Assembly (NCBI GenBank): GCA_003169845.1
Contig: PNAG01000010.1
Coordinates: 114,326-178,325 of the forward strand
Direction: 5' to 3'
DNA from: Candidatus Dormiibacterota bacterium
GTDB taxonomy: Bacteria; Chloroflexota; Dormibacteria; Dormibacterales; Dormibacteraceae
Length of the DNA stretch: 64,000 bases
Of this stretch, positions 17,429 to 25,476 are shown piece after piece; position 1 is the stretch's first letter; the number at the start of each line of letters is the position of its first letter. Both the position numbers and the translations under genes were made by a program. The notes under the pieces are model-generated. The model saw only the letters and a list, made by a program, of their open reading frames with translations, was not told the origin of the DNA and did no database searches.

Positions 17429-18102
17429 GCGCAACTCCGGCGCCCCCCACCCTGGCGGAGGAGGGAAAGTCCCAAGGGCGGGAGGGGAAGACCGCTCTCG
17501 TCATGTGCGGGGCGCTCGGCAAAGAGGTCAAGGAAATCGTCGACCGCCGGGGCTGGGACGTCGATATCTACGGCGTGTCGGCGCTCCTGCATCTCTACCC
17601 GTCGCGCATCGTCGACGAGCTGCGCGTGAAGCTGCACGACCTGAGACCGCGGTATGAAAAGTTGGTCGTGGTCTATGGCGACTGCGGAACGACCGGAAAG
17701 CTCGAGCCGCTCCTCGAGGAGGTCGGCGCATCGCGCCTCCGCGGACCGCACTGCTACGAGATGTTTGCGGGCGAGGAACGGTTCCGGCGGGTGTCGGAGG
17801 AGAAGCCGGGCACGTTCTTCCTGACCGACTGGCTGGTGCGCAACTTCGACGGCGCCGTCGTGCGCGGCCTCGGGCTCGACCGCGACCCGGAGCTGAAGTC
17901 GATGGTCTTCGGCAACTACGAAGCGCTGATGTATCTCAGGCAGGTGCCCAATCCACGCCTCGCGGATAAGGCCGAGAAGATCGCGGAGTATCTGGGTCTT
18001 CCTCTTGAGATAGTTGATGTCGGCCTCGGTGAGTTGGAGGACCGATTGGCGGAGCTCATTGAACAGCCCCCCACCCCACCCCTGCGCGCATACCGGCGAT
18101 GA
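17425..18102 (+). CDS. DUF1638 domain-containing protein
   Basis: 225 residues. After a short Pro/Glu-rich N-terminus it reads TALVMCGALGKEVKEIV, LHLYPSRI, VVVYGDCGT near residue 92 and a C-terminal LADKAEKIAEYLGLPLEIVDVGL. Single cysteines in MCGAL and YGDCG, plus GPHCYEMFAG, could bind metal or cofactor. DUF1638 proteins recur beside MttB-type methyltransferases and corrinoid proteins, but no activity is established. A role in methyl transfer or corrinoid maintenance is inferred from the neighbours. Its start overlaps the stop of the activator. Confidence 0.88.
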   Translation: MSATPAPPTLAEEGKSQGREGKTALVMCGALGKEVKEIVDRRGWDVDIYGVSALLHLYPSRIVDELRVKLHDLRPRYEKLVVVYGDCGTTGKLEPLLEEVGASRLRGPHCYEMFAGEERFRRVSEEKPGTFFLTDWLVRNFDGAVVRGLGLDRDPELKSMVFGNYEALMYLRQVPNPRLADKAEKIAEYLGLPLEIVDVGLGELEDRLAELIEQPPTPPLRAYRR

Positions 18103-18145
18103 GGATGGGACTTACTGATTGCCCCCTGGCGGGGGAGGAAGGCTG

Positions 18146-18427
18146 ATGGCTTCTTTCCAGGTCCTTTACTGGAAGCACATTCCTTCTCAGGTGGTGGCCT
18201 GGGAGGGCGAGGCCAGGGTCAAGCGGATGCTGCCCGACTACTTCCAGGCGGCGATTGACGCCTACGCCATGAAGGACGGATCGACCGACATGGACGCCTA
18301 CCTCGAGGGCTGGCGCAGGGGCCCTGTCGAGGAGCGCGGGGGTACACCCGACGACGTCATGAACGCAGTGGTCGACGAGCTGACCGCGGCCAATCCGCGG
18401 TCCCGGCTCATGAATCCGGCGTCCTGA
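18146..18427 (+). CDS. Small 'virulence factor' domain protein (PF13769-like)
   Basis: 93 residues from the ATG at 18146, which follows a GGAGGAAGG ribosome site. It reads FQVLYWKHIPSQVVAWEGEARV and then LPDYFQAAIDAYAMKDGSTDMDAYL, ending EWRRGP-like (WRRGPVEERGG). This small domain is named for an old annotation and is found in corrinoid methyltransferase operons of Alphaproteobacteria. Its function is unknown. It closes the corrinoid operon and overlaps the end of the convergent fchA by 20 bases. Confidence 0.8.
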   Translation: MASFQVLYWKHIPSQVVAWEGEARVKRMLPDYFQAAIDAYAMKDGSTDMDAYLEGWRRGPVEERGGTPDDVMNAVVDELTAANPRSRLMNPAS

Positions 18428-18995
18428 GCGAACGTGCCAGCCCGGTTGCCCTACCGGCGAGCTTTCTAGCCACCGCAAGTCGCCCATCGTCAGCCGCGTC
18501 AGCGAGGTTGGCTGCGATCAGCGTCAGCCCGGACTCGGCGGCGGCGGCGGCCAGGGTCGCTGCCACGACGGCGTCGGCGCGCAGGTTGGGATTGCCGTGC
18601 TGCGCAAGCTGTACGGCAAGCTCAGCAATCTCAGCGGCGGCCCGAGTCATCCGCAAAGGGACGTCAACCGTGCGCGCGTGAGCGGCCGCGACCGCCTCTT
18701 GCGACTCTGCGAGCTCCTGGTTCGTGGACGCCCGCAAGGCGGCAACGAACGCGAGGTAAGCCTGCGCGTCCTCCTCGATCAGCTCGAGGCTCTTCGCCCG
18801 CACCGCGCGGGCCTGCTCGAGCACGCCGGTCGCACCCGCCCACTGTTTGGTGGAGAGGTTTGCCGCCTTCTCGACCAGCGCCGCCGCGGCGGCCACCACC
18901 GCCCCGCACGCCGAGCCGCTGGCGGGAGCCGGTTCTTTGGAAGCGATCTTCTCCAGCAGGTAGCCCAGGCGGGCGAGACTTCGATCTTCAGTCAG
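18408..18995 (-). CDS. fchA: Methenyltetrahydrofolate cyclohydrolase (FTCD_C family), likely CTG start
   Basis: The frame from the GTG at 18899 gives 163 residues but omits the family's first helix and the GSAxG loop. Reading further upstream gives LTEDRSLARLGYLLEKIASK, then EPAPASGSACGAVVAA, which match the FTCD_C/FchA N-terminus. No ATG, GTG or TTG exists between 18899 and the upstream stop at 19020. A CTG at 18995 follows AGGAAGG by 9 bases and overlaps the MttB stop (CTGACTGA), so it is the best start (195 residues). The enzyme hydrolyses methenyl-THF to formyl-THF, the step between FolD and Fhs. Confidence 0.85.
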   Translation of the reverse strand: MTEDRSLARLGYLLEKIASKEPAPASGSACGAVVAAAAALVEKAANLSTKQWAGATGVLEQARAVRAKSLELIEEDAQAYLAFVAALRASTNQELAESQEAVAAAHARTVDVPLRMTRAAAEIAELAVQLAQHGNPNLRADAVVAATLAAAAAESGLTLIAANLADAADDGRLAVARKLAGRATGLARSLRTPDS

Positions 18996-20436
18996 GGCCG
19001 ATTTCCTTCCTGCGCCGCGTCATGAATTCCTTGAGTGCCTCGTCCACGCCGGGATCGATGCCCGGGTCCGGGTACTCGGCAAGCACCTGCTTCCACTTCT
19101 CGGCCGCGACCACGTCCGCGGTGCGCGCGCCGAAACGATTCCAGCGGTCGAAGTTTTCGGTTGATGAGATCCACGGGCGGTAGAAGCCCGTGCGGTAGTT
19201 GCGCAGGGTGTGCTCCGCGCCCAGGAAGTGGCCGCCGGGGCCAACCTCGCGCAACGCATCCATCGCCATGTTCTCCTCATCGACCGGCATCCCGCGGGTC
19301 AGGATCCACTCGAACATGCGCAGCGCCTCGACGTCGATGATGAATTTTTCGTACGACGCGAGGAGAGCACTCTCCAGCCAGCCCGCGGCGTGCAGCACGA
19401 AATTGACGCGGCCAAGGATGGTCGGCCACATGCACATCATCGATTCGTAGGCGGCCTGCGCGTCGGGTGCCTTGGACGAGGTCATCGCGCCGCCGCCGCG
19501 GAAAGGCAGGTGGTAGTGGCGCGCCATCTGCGCGCTAGCGAGAATTCCCATCGCCGATTCCGGCGTCCCGAACGCCGGGCTGCCCGACTGCATGTCGGTG
19601 TTGGTGAGAAAGGATCCGTAGACACTCGGCGTGCCGGGCCGGATGAGCTGCACCAGCGCGATGCCAGCCAGCGCCTCAGCGGTCTGCTGGGCGACCGAAG
19701 CCGCCAGGGCCATCGGTGACATAGCGCCTGCCATCAGGAACGGTGTGACGATGACCGGCTGGCCGGCGTCGGAGTACTCCAGGAGCGCGCCGAGCATGCG
19801 GTCGTCGTAACGCAGCGGGCTGTTAACGTTGATCAGGCTGATGATCGCGGGGGTCTCCTCGATCTTCTCCCGCCCTCCGAACAAGATCGACGCCATCTCG
19901 ATCGTGTCACGCGCGTTCTCGGAAGAGATGACGCTGCCCATGAAGGGCTTGTCCGTCCAGCGCATGTGCGAATAGACCATGTCCAGGTGGCGCGTCCCGA
20001 GAGGAAGGTCCTCGGGCTCGACCGTGGTGCCGCCGGCGCAGTGGATCTGCTCGATCGCCTGGGCCATCTTGTCGAAGTTGTTGAAGTCCTCGATCGTCGC
20101 GCCGCGGCGGCCTCGCTCGAGGTCGGTGATGAACGGCGGACCGTAGACGGGGGCCGTGACGACGTTGTCCCCTCCGAGCACGACGGAGCGGGCCGCGTTG
20201 CGTGCCTGCAAAGGGAATGTCTCCGGGGCCTTGGCGACCTGCTCCATGACGAACGCGCGGTCGAACCGGACGCGGTTGTCCTCGATGCGCATGCCGGCCT
20301 TGCGGAAGATCTCACGCGCCCTCTCGTGCAGGAAGTCGACGCCGATCTCCTCGAGGATGTTCATCGCCTGCTCGTGGATCGCCTCCTCCTCGTCCTTGTT
20401 CAGGAGGTCATAAGGACGGAGGCGGTTCTTCCACAT
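18988..20436 (-). CDS. MttB-family methyltransferase without pyrrolysine (glycine betaine MtgB-like)
   Basis: 482 residues from the ATG at 20436. The frame runs to a GTG at 20568, but those 44 residues do not look family-like and would leave 15 bases to the divergent gene. Conserved parts are IHEQAMNILEEIGVDFL, CAGGTTVEPEDLPLG, FRGGGAMTSSKAPDAQAAYE and GAEHTLRNYRTGFYRPW. There is no in-frame amber codon, so it belongs to the non-Pyl branch. That branch includes the glycine betaine enzyme MtgB and enzymes for carnitine, proline betaine and butyrobetaine. It methylates the corrinoid protein at 14008. The exact substrate cannot be read from sequence. Confidence 0.9.
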   Translation of the reverse strand: MWKNRLRPYDLLNKDEEEAIHEQAMNILEEIGVDFLHERAREIFRKAGMRIEDNRVRFDRAFVMEQVAKAPETFPLQARNAARSVVLGGDNVVTAPVYGPPFITDLERGRRGATIEDFNNFDKMAQAIEQIHCAGGTTVEPEDLPLGTRHLDMVYSHMRWTDKPFMGSVISSENARDTIEMASILFGGREKIEETPAIISLINVNSPLRYDDRMLGALLEYSDAGQPVIVTPFLMAGAMSPMALAASVAQQTAEALAGIALVQLIRPGTPSVYGSFLTNTDMQSGSPAFGTPESAMGILASAQMARHYHLPFRGGGAMTSSKAPDAQAAYESMMCMWPTILGRVNFVLHAAGWLESALLASYEKFIIDVEALRMFEWILTRGMPVDEENMAMDALREVGPGGHFLGAEHTLRNYRTGFYRPWISSTENFDRWNRFGARTADVVAAEKWKQVLAEYPDPGIDPGVDEALKEFMTRRRKEIGPD

Positions 20437-20450
20437 CGGTAAGCCAATCT

Positions 20451-20462
20451 TGCGGTACCGCA
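20451..20462. promoter_or_regulatory. 12-bp palindrome upstream of the MttB-family gene
   Basis: TGCGGTACCGCA is a perfect palindrome ending 15 bases before the chosen start codon at 20436. Its position suits an operator or an mRNA structure. It does not match the palindrome near IclR, so a shared regulator is not evident. Confidence 0.35.
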
Positions 20463-20499
20463 GCCTGTGATAACGTAGTCCCTGCCCATTGGGGTGCTC

Positions 20500-20523
20500 G
20501 GTCCCGCCTTGGGACCCCTTTTT
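20500..20523 (+). terminator. Rho-independent-terminator-like hairpin between divergent genes
   Basis: GGTCCC (20500-20505) pairs with GGGACC (20511-20516) around GCCTT, followed by CCTTTTT. It looks like a plus-strand terminator, although it lies between two divergently transcribed genes. It could end a short plus-strand transcript or attenuate the helicase leader. It would also fold in the minus-strand leader of the MttB gene. Confidence 0.45.
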
Positions 20524-20583
20524 GAACTCACTTGATTCCCATTTCACGCTCAGCCCGCGTATGGACACTCAGGTCTTCCTGAT

Positions 20584-23013
20584 ATGAGCACGCCCAATCC
20601 CGGGGACGTTCTCCCGCTCTGGAACCCGGACATTCCAGGCGAGGAGATCCAGACCGGCAGGCTCGGCATCCGCGTGCGCCCAGGCACCCCGGCCGCCGCC
20701 AAAGTGCTTGCGTTGGAAGCAGCCGGCGGCGCCGAGCTGTTGCGCCAGGTGCTCGAAGACCAGCGGATCATCGACGGCATCTACACCATCGTCAAACCCG
20801 AAAAGCCGCTCGAGTTCACCGGGCAGGTCAGCACCACGCTCCTCACCGGCAAGCTCGGCCGGACGCCCATGGGACTGGCCCTCGAGATCACGGACTGGCA
20901 AGACCTGGACGGCGATTACGAGATGGAGAAGAACCGCCTGCGGCTTCGCTACCAAGAGCTGCACGTCGTCAAGGAGTGGGACGGCGACCTCGAGGGCTTC
21001 ACCGCGATCGGGCTGCGCGAGCAGGCCAAGACGCTGCCCATCCTCGACTCGACGATGCGGTTCATCGAGCACCTTCGCGACTACCGGGAGAAGCTCGCCG
21101 AGGCGGCGGTCCGCCGCTACGAGGCGACCGAGCAGTGGATGGAGTGCCCGAAGTGCGAGGCCGAGGTCCCGACCTCCAACGGAATCCACTGCCCGGAGTG
21201 CGGAGAGGACATGCGCGGGGGCGAGTACGTGCGCGCGATCTTGCACCTGGTCGACGACGCGGAGGGCCGCATCTATCGTGGCATCGACTCCCTGACCGTC
21301 CGCTCGGCCGGCTTCCCCGAGTACCGGGGCATGTCGCTCGACCGGATCCAGGGCTCGAACCTGTGGGTCAGCTTCCGCCGCTACGACCCGCTGCCGGACG
21401 AGGGAATCGTGCTGCCGACCGCCAGCGTGGAGATGTTCGAGGCGCAGCGCTCCGTCATCCGCCAGCTCCAGATCGGGAGCCCGCGCACCGGCGCCCTCGC
21501 CGCTGAGCTGGCGGACACCGGCTGGCTTGGCAGCCCGCCTCAGTCCCCGCTCGACGGCAAGAAGGCACACCACCTGCCCGACCCGAACGAGGAGCAGGCC
21601 GAGGCCGTCGCCCGCGTGATGGGCATGCGGCCGGGGCAGCTGTACCTCATCCAGGGACCACCCGGAACCGGCAAGACGACGGCCATCGTGGAGTCGATCC
21701 GCCGAATCCTCGGCCGCAGCCCCAACGCGTCGATCCTCTTCTCGTCGCATTCCAACGACGCGGTCGACACCGGCCAGGAACGCCTGCTGGGTTTCTCTCA
21801 CGTGCGCCAGGCGCGCATCGCGGAGCCCGGAAAGGTTCCCCGCCGCTTGCGGCCGACCCTGGTCGAGGGCGACGATCTCGAGCCTTACAACCTTGTCGCC
21901 GGCACCTGCAACCGGCTCACGATCGATTCGCGACTTCGTTTCAAAGTGTTCGACTGGCTGGTCCTCGACGAAGCGAACAAGGTGCGCGCGAACGAGGCTA
22001 TCGCGCTAATGCCTCTCGCCAAGCGTTGGGTGATGATCGGCGACCTCAAGCAGCTCCCGCCGGTGATGGAAGAGGCCGCGTCAACGTTCAAGATCGAGCA
22101 GGAGCTCGACGAGCTCGTCCGCGACGACAGCTTCTACGGCTGGATCTGGGACAAGGTCCCGGCGAGCTCGAAGATCATGCTGCCGCGCCAGTACCGGATG
22201 CGCGAGCCGATCGGCCGCGTGGTCTCAGACCTTTTCTACGAGGGCAAGCTGGTCCACGAAGCGCCGCATCCCCGGATGCCGCTGCCGTGGCCGTTCGACC
22301 GCGAGCTGGTCTGGGTCGACACGGGCGCACAGGACGAGTACCGAGACGCGCAGAGGTCGGTTGCCAACGAGTTCGAGGTGGCGCTGTGCAAGGACATCAC
22401 CTCGATCATCCGTCGCCGCGTCCGCAAGGCGAAGCTCGCGGTGATCGCGATGTACGCCTCGCAGGTCAACCGGCTGTCGTCGGCGCTCAAAGGGATCGTG
22501 CCTCCGGAGGACATCGAGTCGGTCGACGCCTTCGAAGGCCGCGAGTCGGACGCCGTGATCCTCTCGCTCGTGCGCTCCAACGATCGCGCCGCGATCGGCT
22601 TCCTCAACGACCCGAACCGGGTCAACGTGGCCATCTCGCGAGCGAAGAAGTTGCTCGTCATCGTCGGCGACTCCAAGACCGTGATCGGTGGCGCCCCAGA
22701 GCTGTTCGGGCCGCTCTTCGAGCACTGCAAGGATGAGGGGCTCGTCGCGGGCGTCGGGGCGGTCGTAACGGCCTGCCAGCGAGTCGGCATCCGTTCTCAG
22801 GTCCAGCGCCTGTCCCGGCCCCACCGAGGCGACCGGAGGACCCGCCGGCGGCGGCGTGGCCAGCGCCCCGGCGACGTAAACGGCGAGGCGGCTCTCACGA
22901 CCAACGGAACCGAGCCTTTGCCTGAGGTCATCGAGACCGAGCCGGCGCCGGCGACAAACGGATCGACGGCGCCGGTCGCGGCGCCCATCGAATCGTCTAA
23001 CGACGCGGATTAG
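20584..23013 (+). CDS. Superfamily 1 helicase (DNA2/NAM7/Upf1-like) with internal zinc ribbon
   Basis: 809 residues. The N-terminal half is an OB/DUF-like region containing a CPKC...CPEC zinc ribbon near residues 188-204. The helicase core starts with Walker A IQGPPGTGKTTAIVES near 355, then DWLVLDEANKVRANEAIAL (DEAN box) near 460, IGDLKQLPPVME near 482, LPRQYRMREPI near 535 and the C-terminal NRVNVAISRAKKLLVIVGD near 680. The tail is Arg-rich then low-complexity. It should be an ATP-driven nucleic-acid helicase, and its pathway is unknown. It is divergent from the methyltransferase operon and probably unrelated to it. Confidence 0.9.
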   Translation: MSTPNPGDVLPLWNPDIPGEEIQTGRLGIRVRPGTPAAAKVLALEAAGGAELLRQVLEDQRIIDGIYTIVKPEKPLEFTGQVSTTLLTGKLGRTPMGLALEITDWQDLDGDYEMEKNRLRLRYQELHVVKEWDGDLEGFTAIGLREQAKTLPILDSTMRFIEHLRDYREKLAEAAVRRYEATEQWMECPKCEAEVPTSNGIHCPECGEDMRGGEYVRAILHLVDDAEGRIYRGIDSLTVRSAGFPEYRGMSLDRIQGSNLWVSFRRYDPLPDEGIVLPTASVEMFEAQRSVIRQLQIGSPRTGALAAELADTGWLGSPPQSPLDGKKAHHLPDPNEEQAEAVARVMGMRPGQLYLIQGPPGTGKTTAIVESIRRILGRSPNASILFSSHSNDAVDTGQERLLGFSHVRQARIAEPGKVPRRLRPTLVEGDDLEPYNLVAGTCNRLTIDSRLRFKVFDWLVLDEANKVRANEAIALMPLAKRWVMIGDLKQLPPVMEEAASTFKIEQELDELVRDDSFYGWIWDKVPASSKIMLPRQYRMREPIGRVVSDLFYEGKLVHEAPHPRMPLPWPFDRELVWVDTGAQDEYRDAQRSVANEFEVALCKDITSIIRRRVRKAKLAVIAMYASQVNRLSSALKGIVPPEDIESVDAFEGRESDAVILSLVRSNDRAAIGFLNDPNRVNVAISRAKKLLVIVGDSKTVIGGAPELFGPLFEHCKDEGLVAGVGAVVTACQRVGIRSQVQRLSRPHRGDRRTRRRRRGQRPGDVNGEAALTTNGTEPLPEVIETEPAPATNGSTAPVAAPIESSNDAD

Positions 23014-23040
23014 CTTCACACAGCTTTAAGCTTCGCTCCG

Positions 23041-23466
23041 GTGAGCGATCAGTGCGTCTTCTGCGAAATCCTGCGTGGAAACGAGCCCGCCAGCTTCACA
23101 TATCAGGACGACACCGTAGTTGCTTTCATGGATGTGCAGCCCATCACGCGTGGCCACATGCTGGTCGTGCCGCGTGAACACTCGGTGCTCATGGGCGACC
23201 TCAACGAAACGGTCGCCATGCGCACTTTCCGGGTCGCGCGCCAGCTCTCAGCCATCGTTCGCAGCGCGCTTGGCGCGACGGGCGTCAACCTGTTCGTGGC
23301 CGATGGCGAGACCGCCTTCCAGGACGTCCCGCACTTCCACGTGCATGTCATCCCGCGCTACCCGAAAGACGGTTTCGGGCTGACCTTCCCCGACGGATAC
23401 GGCCAGCCGCCCGGCCGCGCCGAGCTGGAAACCGTAGCCTCGGCGATCCGCGACGCTGCTGTCTGA
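23041..23466 (+). CDS. HIT (histidine triad) family protein
   Basis: 141 residues from a GTG. The N-terminal CVFCEILRGNEPA has the usual CxxC. The triad HFHVHVIP places histidines at 98, 100 and 102, with the last as nucleophile. HIT proteins hydrolyse nucleoside phosphoramidates or dinucleoside polyphosphates. The length and both motifs are complete. It lies 27 bases after the helicase gene and may be cotranscribed. Confidence 0.93.
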   Translation: MSDQCVFCEILRGNEPASFTYQDDTVVAFMDVQPITRGHMLVVPREHSVLMGDLNETVAMRTFRVARQLSAIVRSALGATGVNLFVADGETAFQDVPHFHVHVIPRYPKDGFGLTFPDGYGQPPGRAELETVASAIRDAAV

Positions 23467-23472
23467 GGGGAC

Positions 23473-23892
23473 TTAGGGCGTGACGGTGATCTGCGCCGAG
23501 AATGCAATTGCGTACATCGGGCAGGCCATGTCGGTCGGGCAAACCGGGCCGGTAAACGCGGTCACGTCCACATGACCAGGAGCCCTGGCCTGGAAAGCCG
23601 CCAGCGTGACTCCACGCACCGCGGTCGCGGCGGGATTGACGATTGGCGCCAGGATCGTCTCATCGCTCGATCTCGGTTGAGTCCAGTTGGTCTCCTGGCT
23701 GCCGGCGTGCAGCACCACCTCCAGCGTCTGGCCCACGCGCATCGAGGCCGCCTTCGTCGTCTCGGTCACCGTCACGTCGAAATTCAAGTTGGAGCCGGTG
23801 CTCGGGCTCGGGCTCGGGCCTGAAGCCGTGCCGGCGTTCCCGCAGCCGGAAATGAGCAAGGCGGCGGCGAAAGCAACCAGCACTCTTCTCAT
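23473..23892 (-). CDS. Small lipoprotein, possibly chagasin/I42-like fold
   Basis: 139 residues. The signal is RRVLVAFAAALLISGC with the lipobox Cys at 17, then a Ser/Pro linker. The mature part, VTVTETTKAASMRVGQTLEVVL, then a W-containing turn (ETNWTQP) and GVTLAAFQARAPGHVDVTAF, resembles the beta-rich layout of chagasin-type protease inhibitors. The diagnostic NPTTG loop is not present, so the assignment is weak. Two cysteines near the end (GPVCPTDMACPMYA) may form a disulfide. Confidence 0.6.
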   Translation of the reverse strand: MRRVLVAFAAALLISGCGNAGTASGPSPSPSTGSNLNFDVTVTETTKAASMRVGQTLEVVLHAGSQETNWTQPRSSDETILAPIVNPAATAVRGVTLAAFQARAPGHVDVTAFTGPVCPTDMACPMYAIAFSAQITVTP

Positions 23893-23983
23893 CTCAGCTA
23901 CGTAACGAACCTGGCCGCACCTACGTAACAGTTCCGTGCCCTCAGCGCATCCCCAGCCAGTGCCGATAACATCGGCAGCTTAC

Positions 23984-25444
23984 GTGCGCAACCCCTCAAC
24001 TCGGAGCGTGGTCATCGGCTGTGTACTGACGCTCGCGATCGCCGCCTGTGGCGGCGGATCGGTGGCGGTGAGCTCGCCGTCCCCGCTCACGGGGGGTCTC
24101 ACGCAGGGATTGATCGGCTACGTGGCGGACCAGGGAGTGGGGGTGCTTGATCCGGCCACGGGAAAGTCAACCATCGTCGCCCCGATGCCCGCCGGGGCGG
24201 CGTTTCGGGTCGCCGGCCCCGTCTGGGGCCCGGCCCCGGGCATCGATTACCCGGTGCTGTACTTCACCATCCACGACGACCGGCCGGCCGAACGGCGCAC
24301 CACCGCGGGCGTCGTGCCGTACGACTGGTTGTTCCGCGTCGATCCCTTCACCGGTGCGATCGATCCACTCGCCGCTTCCCAGGACTCGCAGAGTGAGGGC
24401 CCCATCGGGCTGGTCTCAAACTCGCATTACGTCGCCCTCACGGTCGGCTGCTGCGCGAGCTACGAGGTTGACGCGATCGACCTCACCCAACCGTTGGGAC
24501 CTCTCAAGGTGCTTTCCAAACCGCCAAACCAGGCCGCGTTCTTCACGGAAGGCATCGCACCCGGCGGTTCGGGCCTGCTGGCGGTGCGCGAGTTCGGCAC
24601 GGGGTCGTGGTACTGGCTCAACGCCGACGCGGGCGTTCTCAACCCGTTCCCCCTGACGCTCGGGCCGGATGACGGTCCGCTCGCCATCTCGCCGGACGGC
24701 ACCCAGGCGGCGGTGTCGCTACCCGACCACGGGGCGGTGATCGAGTCCATCAACTCAGGAATTCCGCTGGCCACGCCAAGCGCGACGGCGAGCGCCGCCG
24801 CCTCGGCGGCGCCGCAGGCCTCCGCCGCTCCGTCGACTGCGCCCAGCGCTCCCCGGCGGATCAATTCGAGCCTTCCGCACGTCGACGACCTCGCATGGAG
24901 CCCGGATGCCAGGCAGATTGCGCTGGCGGTGAACGGAGAGCTCGAGCTCTACACCGCCTCTGGCGCCGACGGGACTCCGCCGGTGAAGAAGTACCTGACC
25001 GGCGGCAACGTCGTCGGTGTGGACTGGTCCGCGTCAATACCGACCAAAACCGCGGCGATGCTTAAGCCCAGCCCCGGACCCCAGCCGATCGTCGACGCAC
25101 TGCTCACCGCGACCATGCTGCCGGCGGCCGCCGACACTCCCGCCGCCCGGCCCGTGACGAAGATCTATCTCTGGCAGTTCGACTCAACCAAGACTTCGCC
25201 GATCGCATCCATCGCGGACGCGACCGCGCCGATTCTGGCTCAATACCCGCCCCTGCCCGCGGCGGTCGTCATTCACCATTGGGCGGCGTCGACCAGCTGG
25301 CAGCTGATGGGTGGATGCTTCCGCTATCGAGTCGTCGTCACCGGCAGCGTGCCGCCTACAGCGTCGACGTTCGGCCTCGGGACGAATGCCCTCTGCAGCG
25401 CGCCGGCTCCGACAGCGACCCCGAGCGCGACGCCCACGCATTAG
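23984..25444 (+). CDS. Secreted lipoprotein with propeller-like repeats and a low-complexity linker
   Basis: 486 residues from the GTG at 23984, which gives the compact lipoprotein signal RSVVIGCVLTLAIAAC. A GTG at 23936 adds 16 polar residues and is less likely. The mature part has repeated short strands such as LIGYVADQGVGVLDPATGKS and WSPDARQIALAVNGELELYT, as in WD40/TolB-like propellers. An Ala/Ser/Pro-rich stretch interrupts them near residue 265-290. The C-terminus has four Cys and ends in a Pro/Thr tail. No enzymatic motif is visible and the function is unknown. Confidence 0.7.
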   Translation: MRNPSTRSVVIGCVLTLAIAACGGGSVAVSSPSPLTGGLTQGLIGYVADQGVGVLDPATGKSTIVAPMPAGAAFRVAGPVWGPAPGIDYPVLYFTIHDDRPAERRTTAGVVPYDWLFRVDPFTGAIDPLAASQDSQSEGPIGLVSNSHYVALTVGCCASYEVDAIDLTQPLGPLKVLSKPPNQAAFFTEGIAPGGSGLLAVREFGTGSWYWLNADAGVLNPFPLTLGPDDGPLAISPDGTQAAVSLPDHGAVIESINSGIPLATPSATASAAASAAPQASAAPSTAPSAPRRINSSLPHVDDLAWSPDARQIALAVNGELELYTASGADGTPPVKKYLTGGNVVGVDWSASIPTKTAAMLKPSPGPQPIVDALLTATMLPAAADTPAARPVTKIYLWQFDSTKTSPIASIADATAPILAQYPPLPAAVVIHHWAASTSWQLMGGCFRYRVVVTGSVPPTASTFGLGTNALCSAPAPTATPSATPTH

Positions 25445-25476
25445 CCCGGGCACGGTTCACGTCCTAGGATTGGTCG

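Noticed and set aside
18988..20436. Pyrrolysine (amber read-through) in the MttB homologue
   Set aside because: The frame is continuous with no internal TAG, so it belongs to the non-pyrrolysine branch.
20569..21801. 410-codon minus-strand open frame
   Set aside because: Antisense to the helicase N-terminus, low-complexity and without motifs.
23898..23929. Two copies of CTACGTAAC between divergent lipoprotein genes
   Set aside because: Only nine bases each and not arranged as an inverted repeat; could be an operator but support is too weak.
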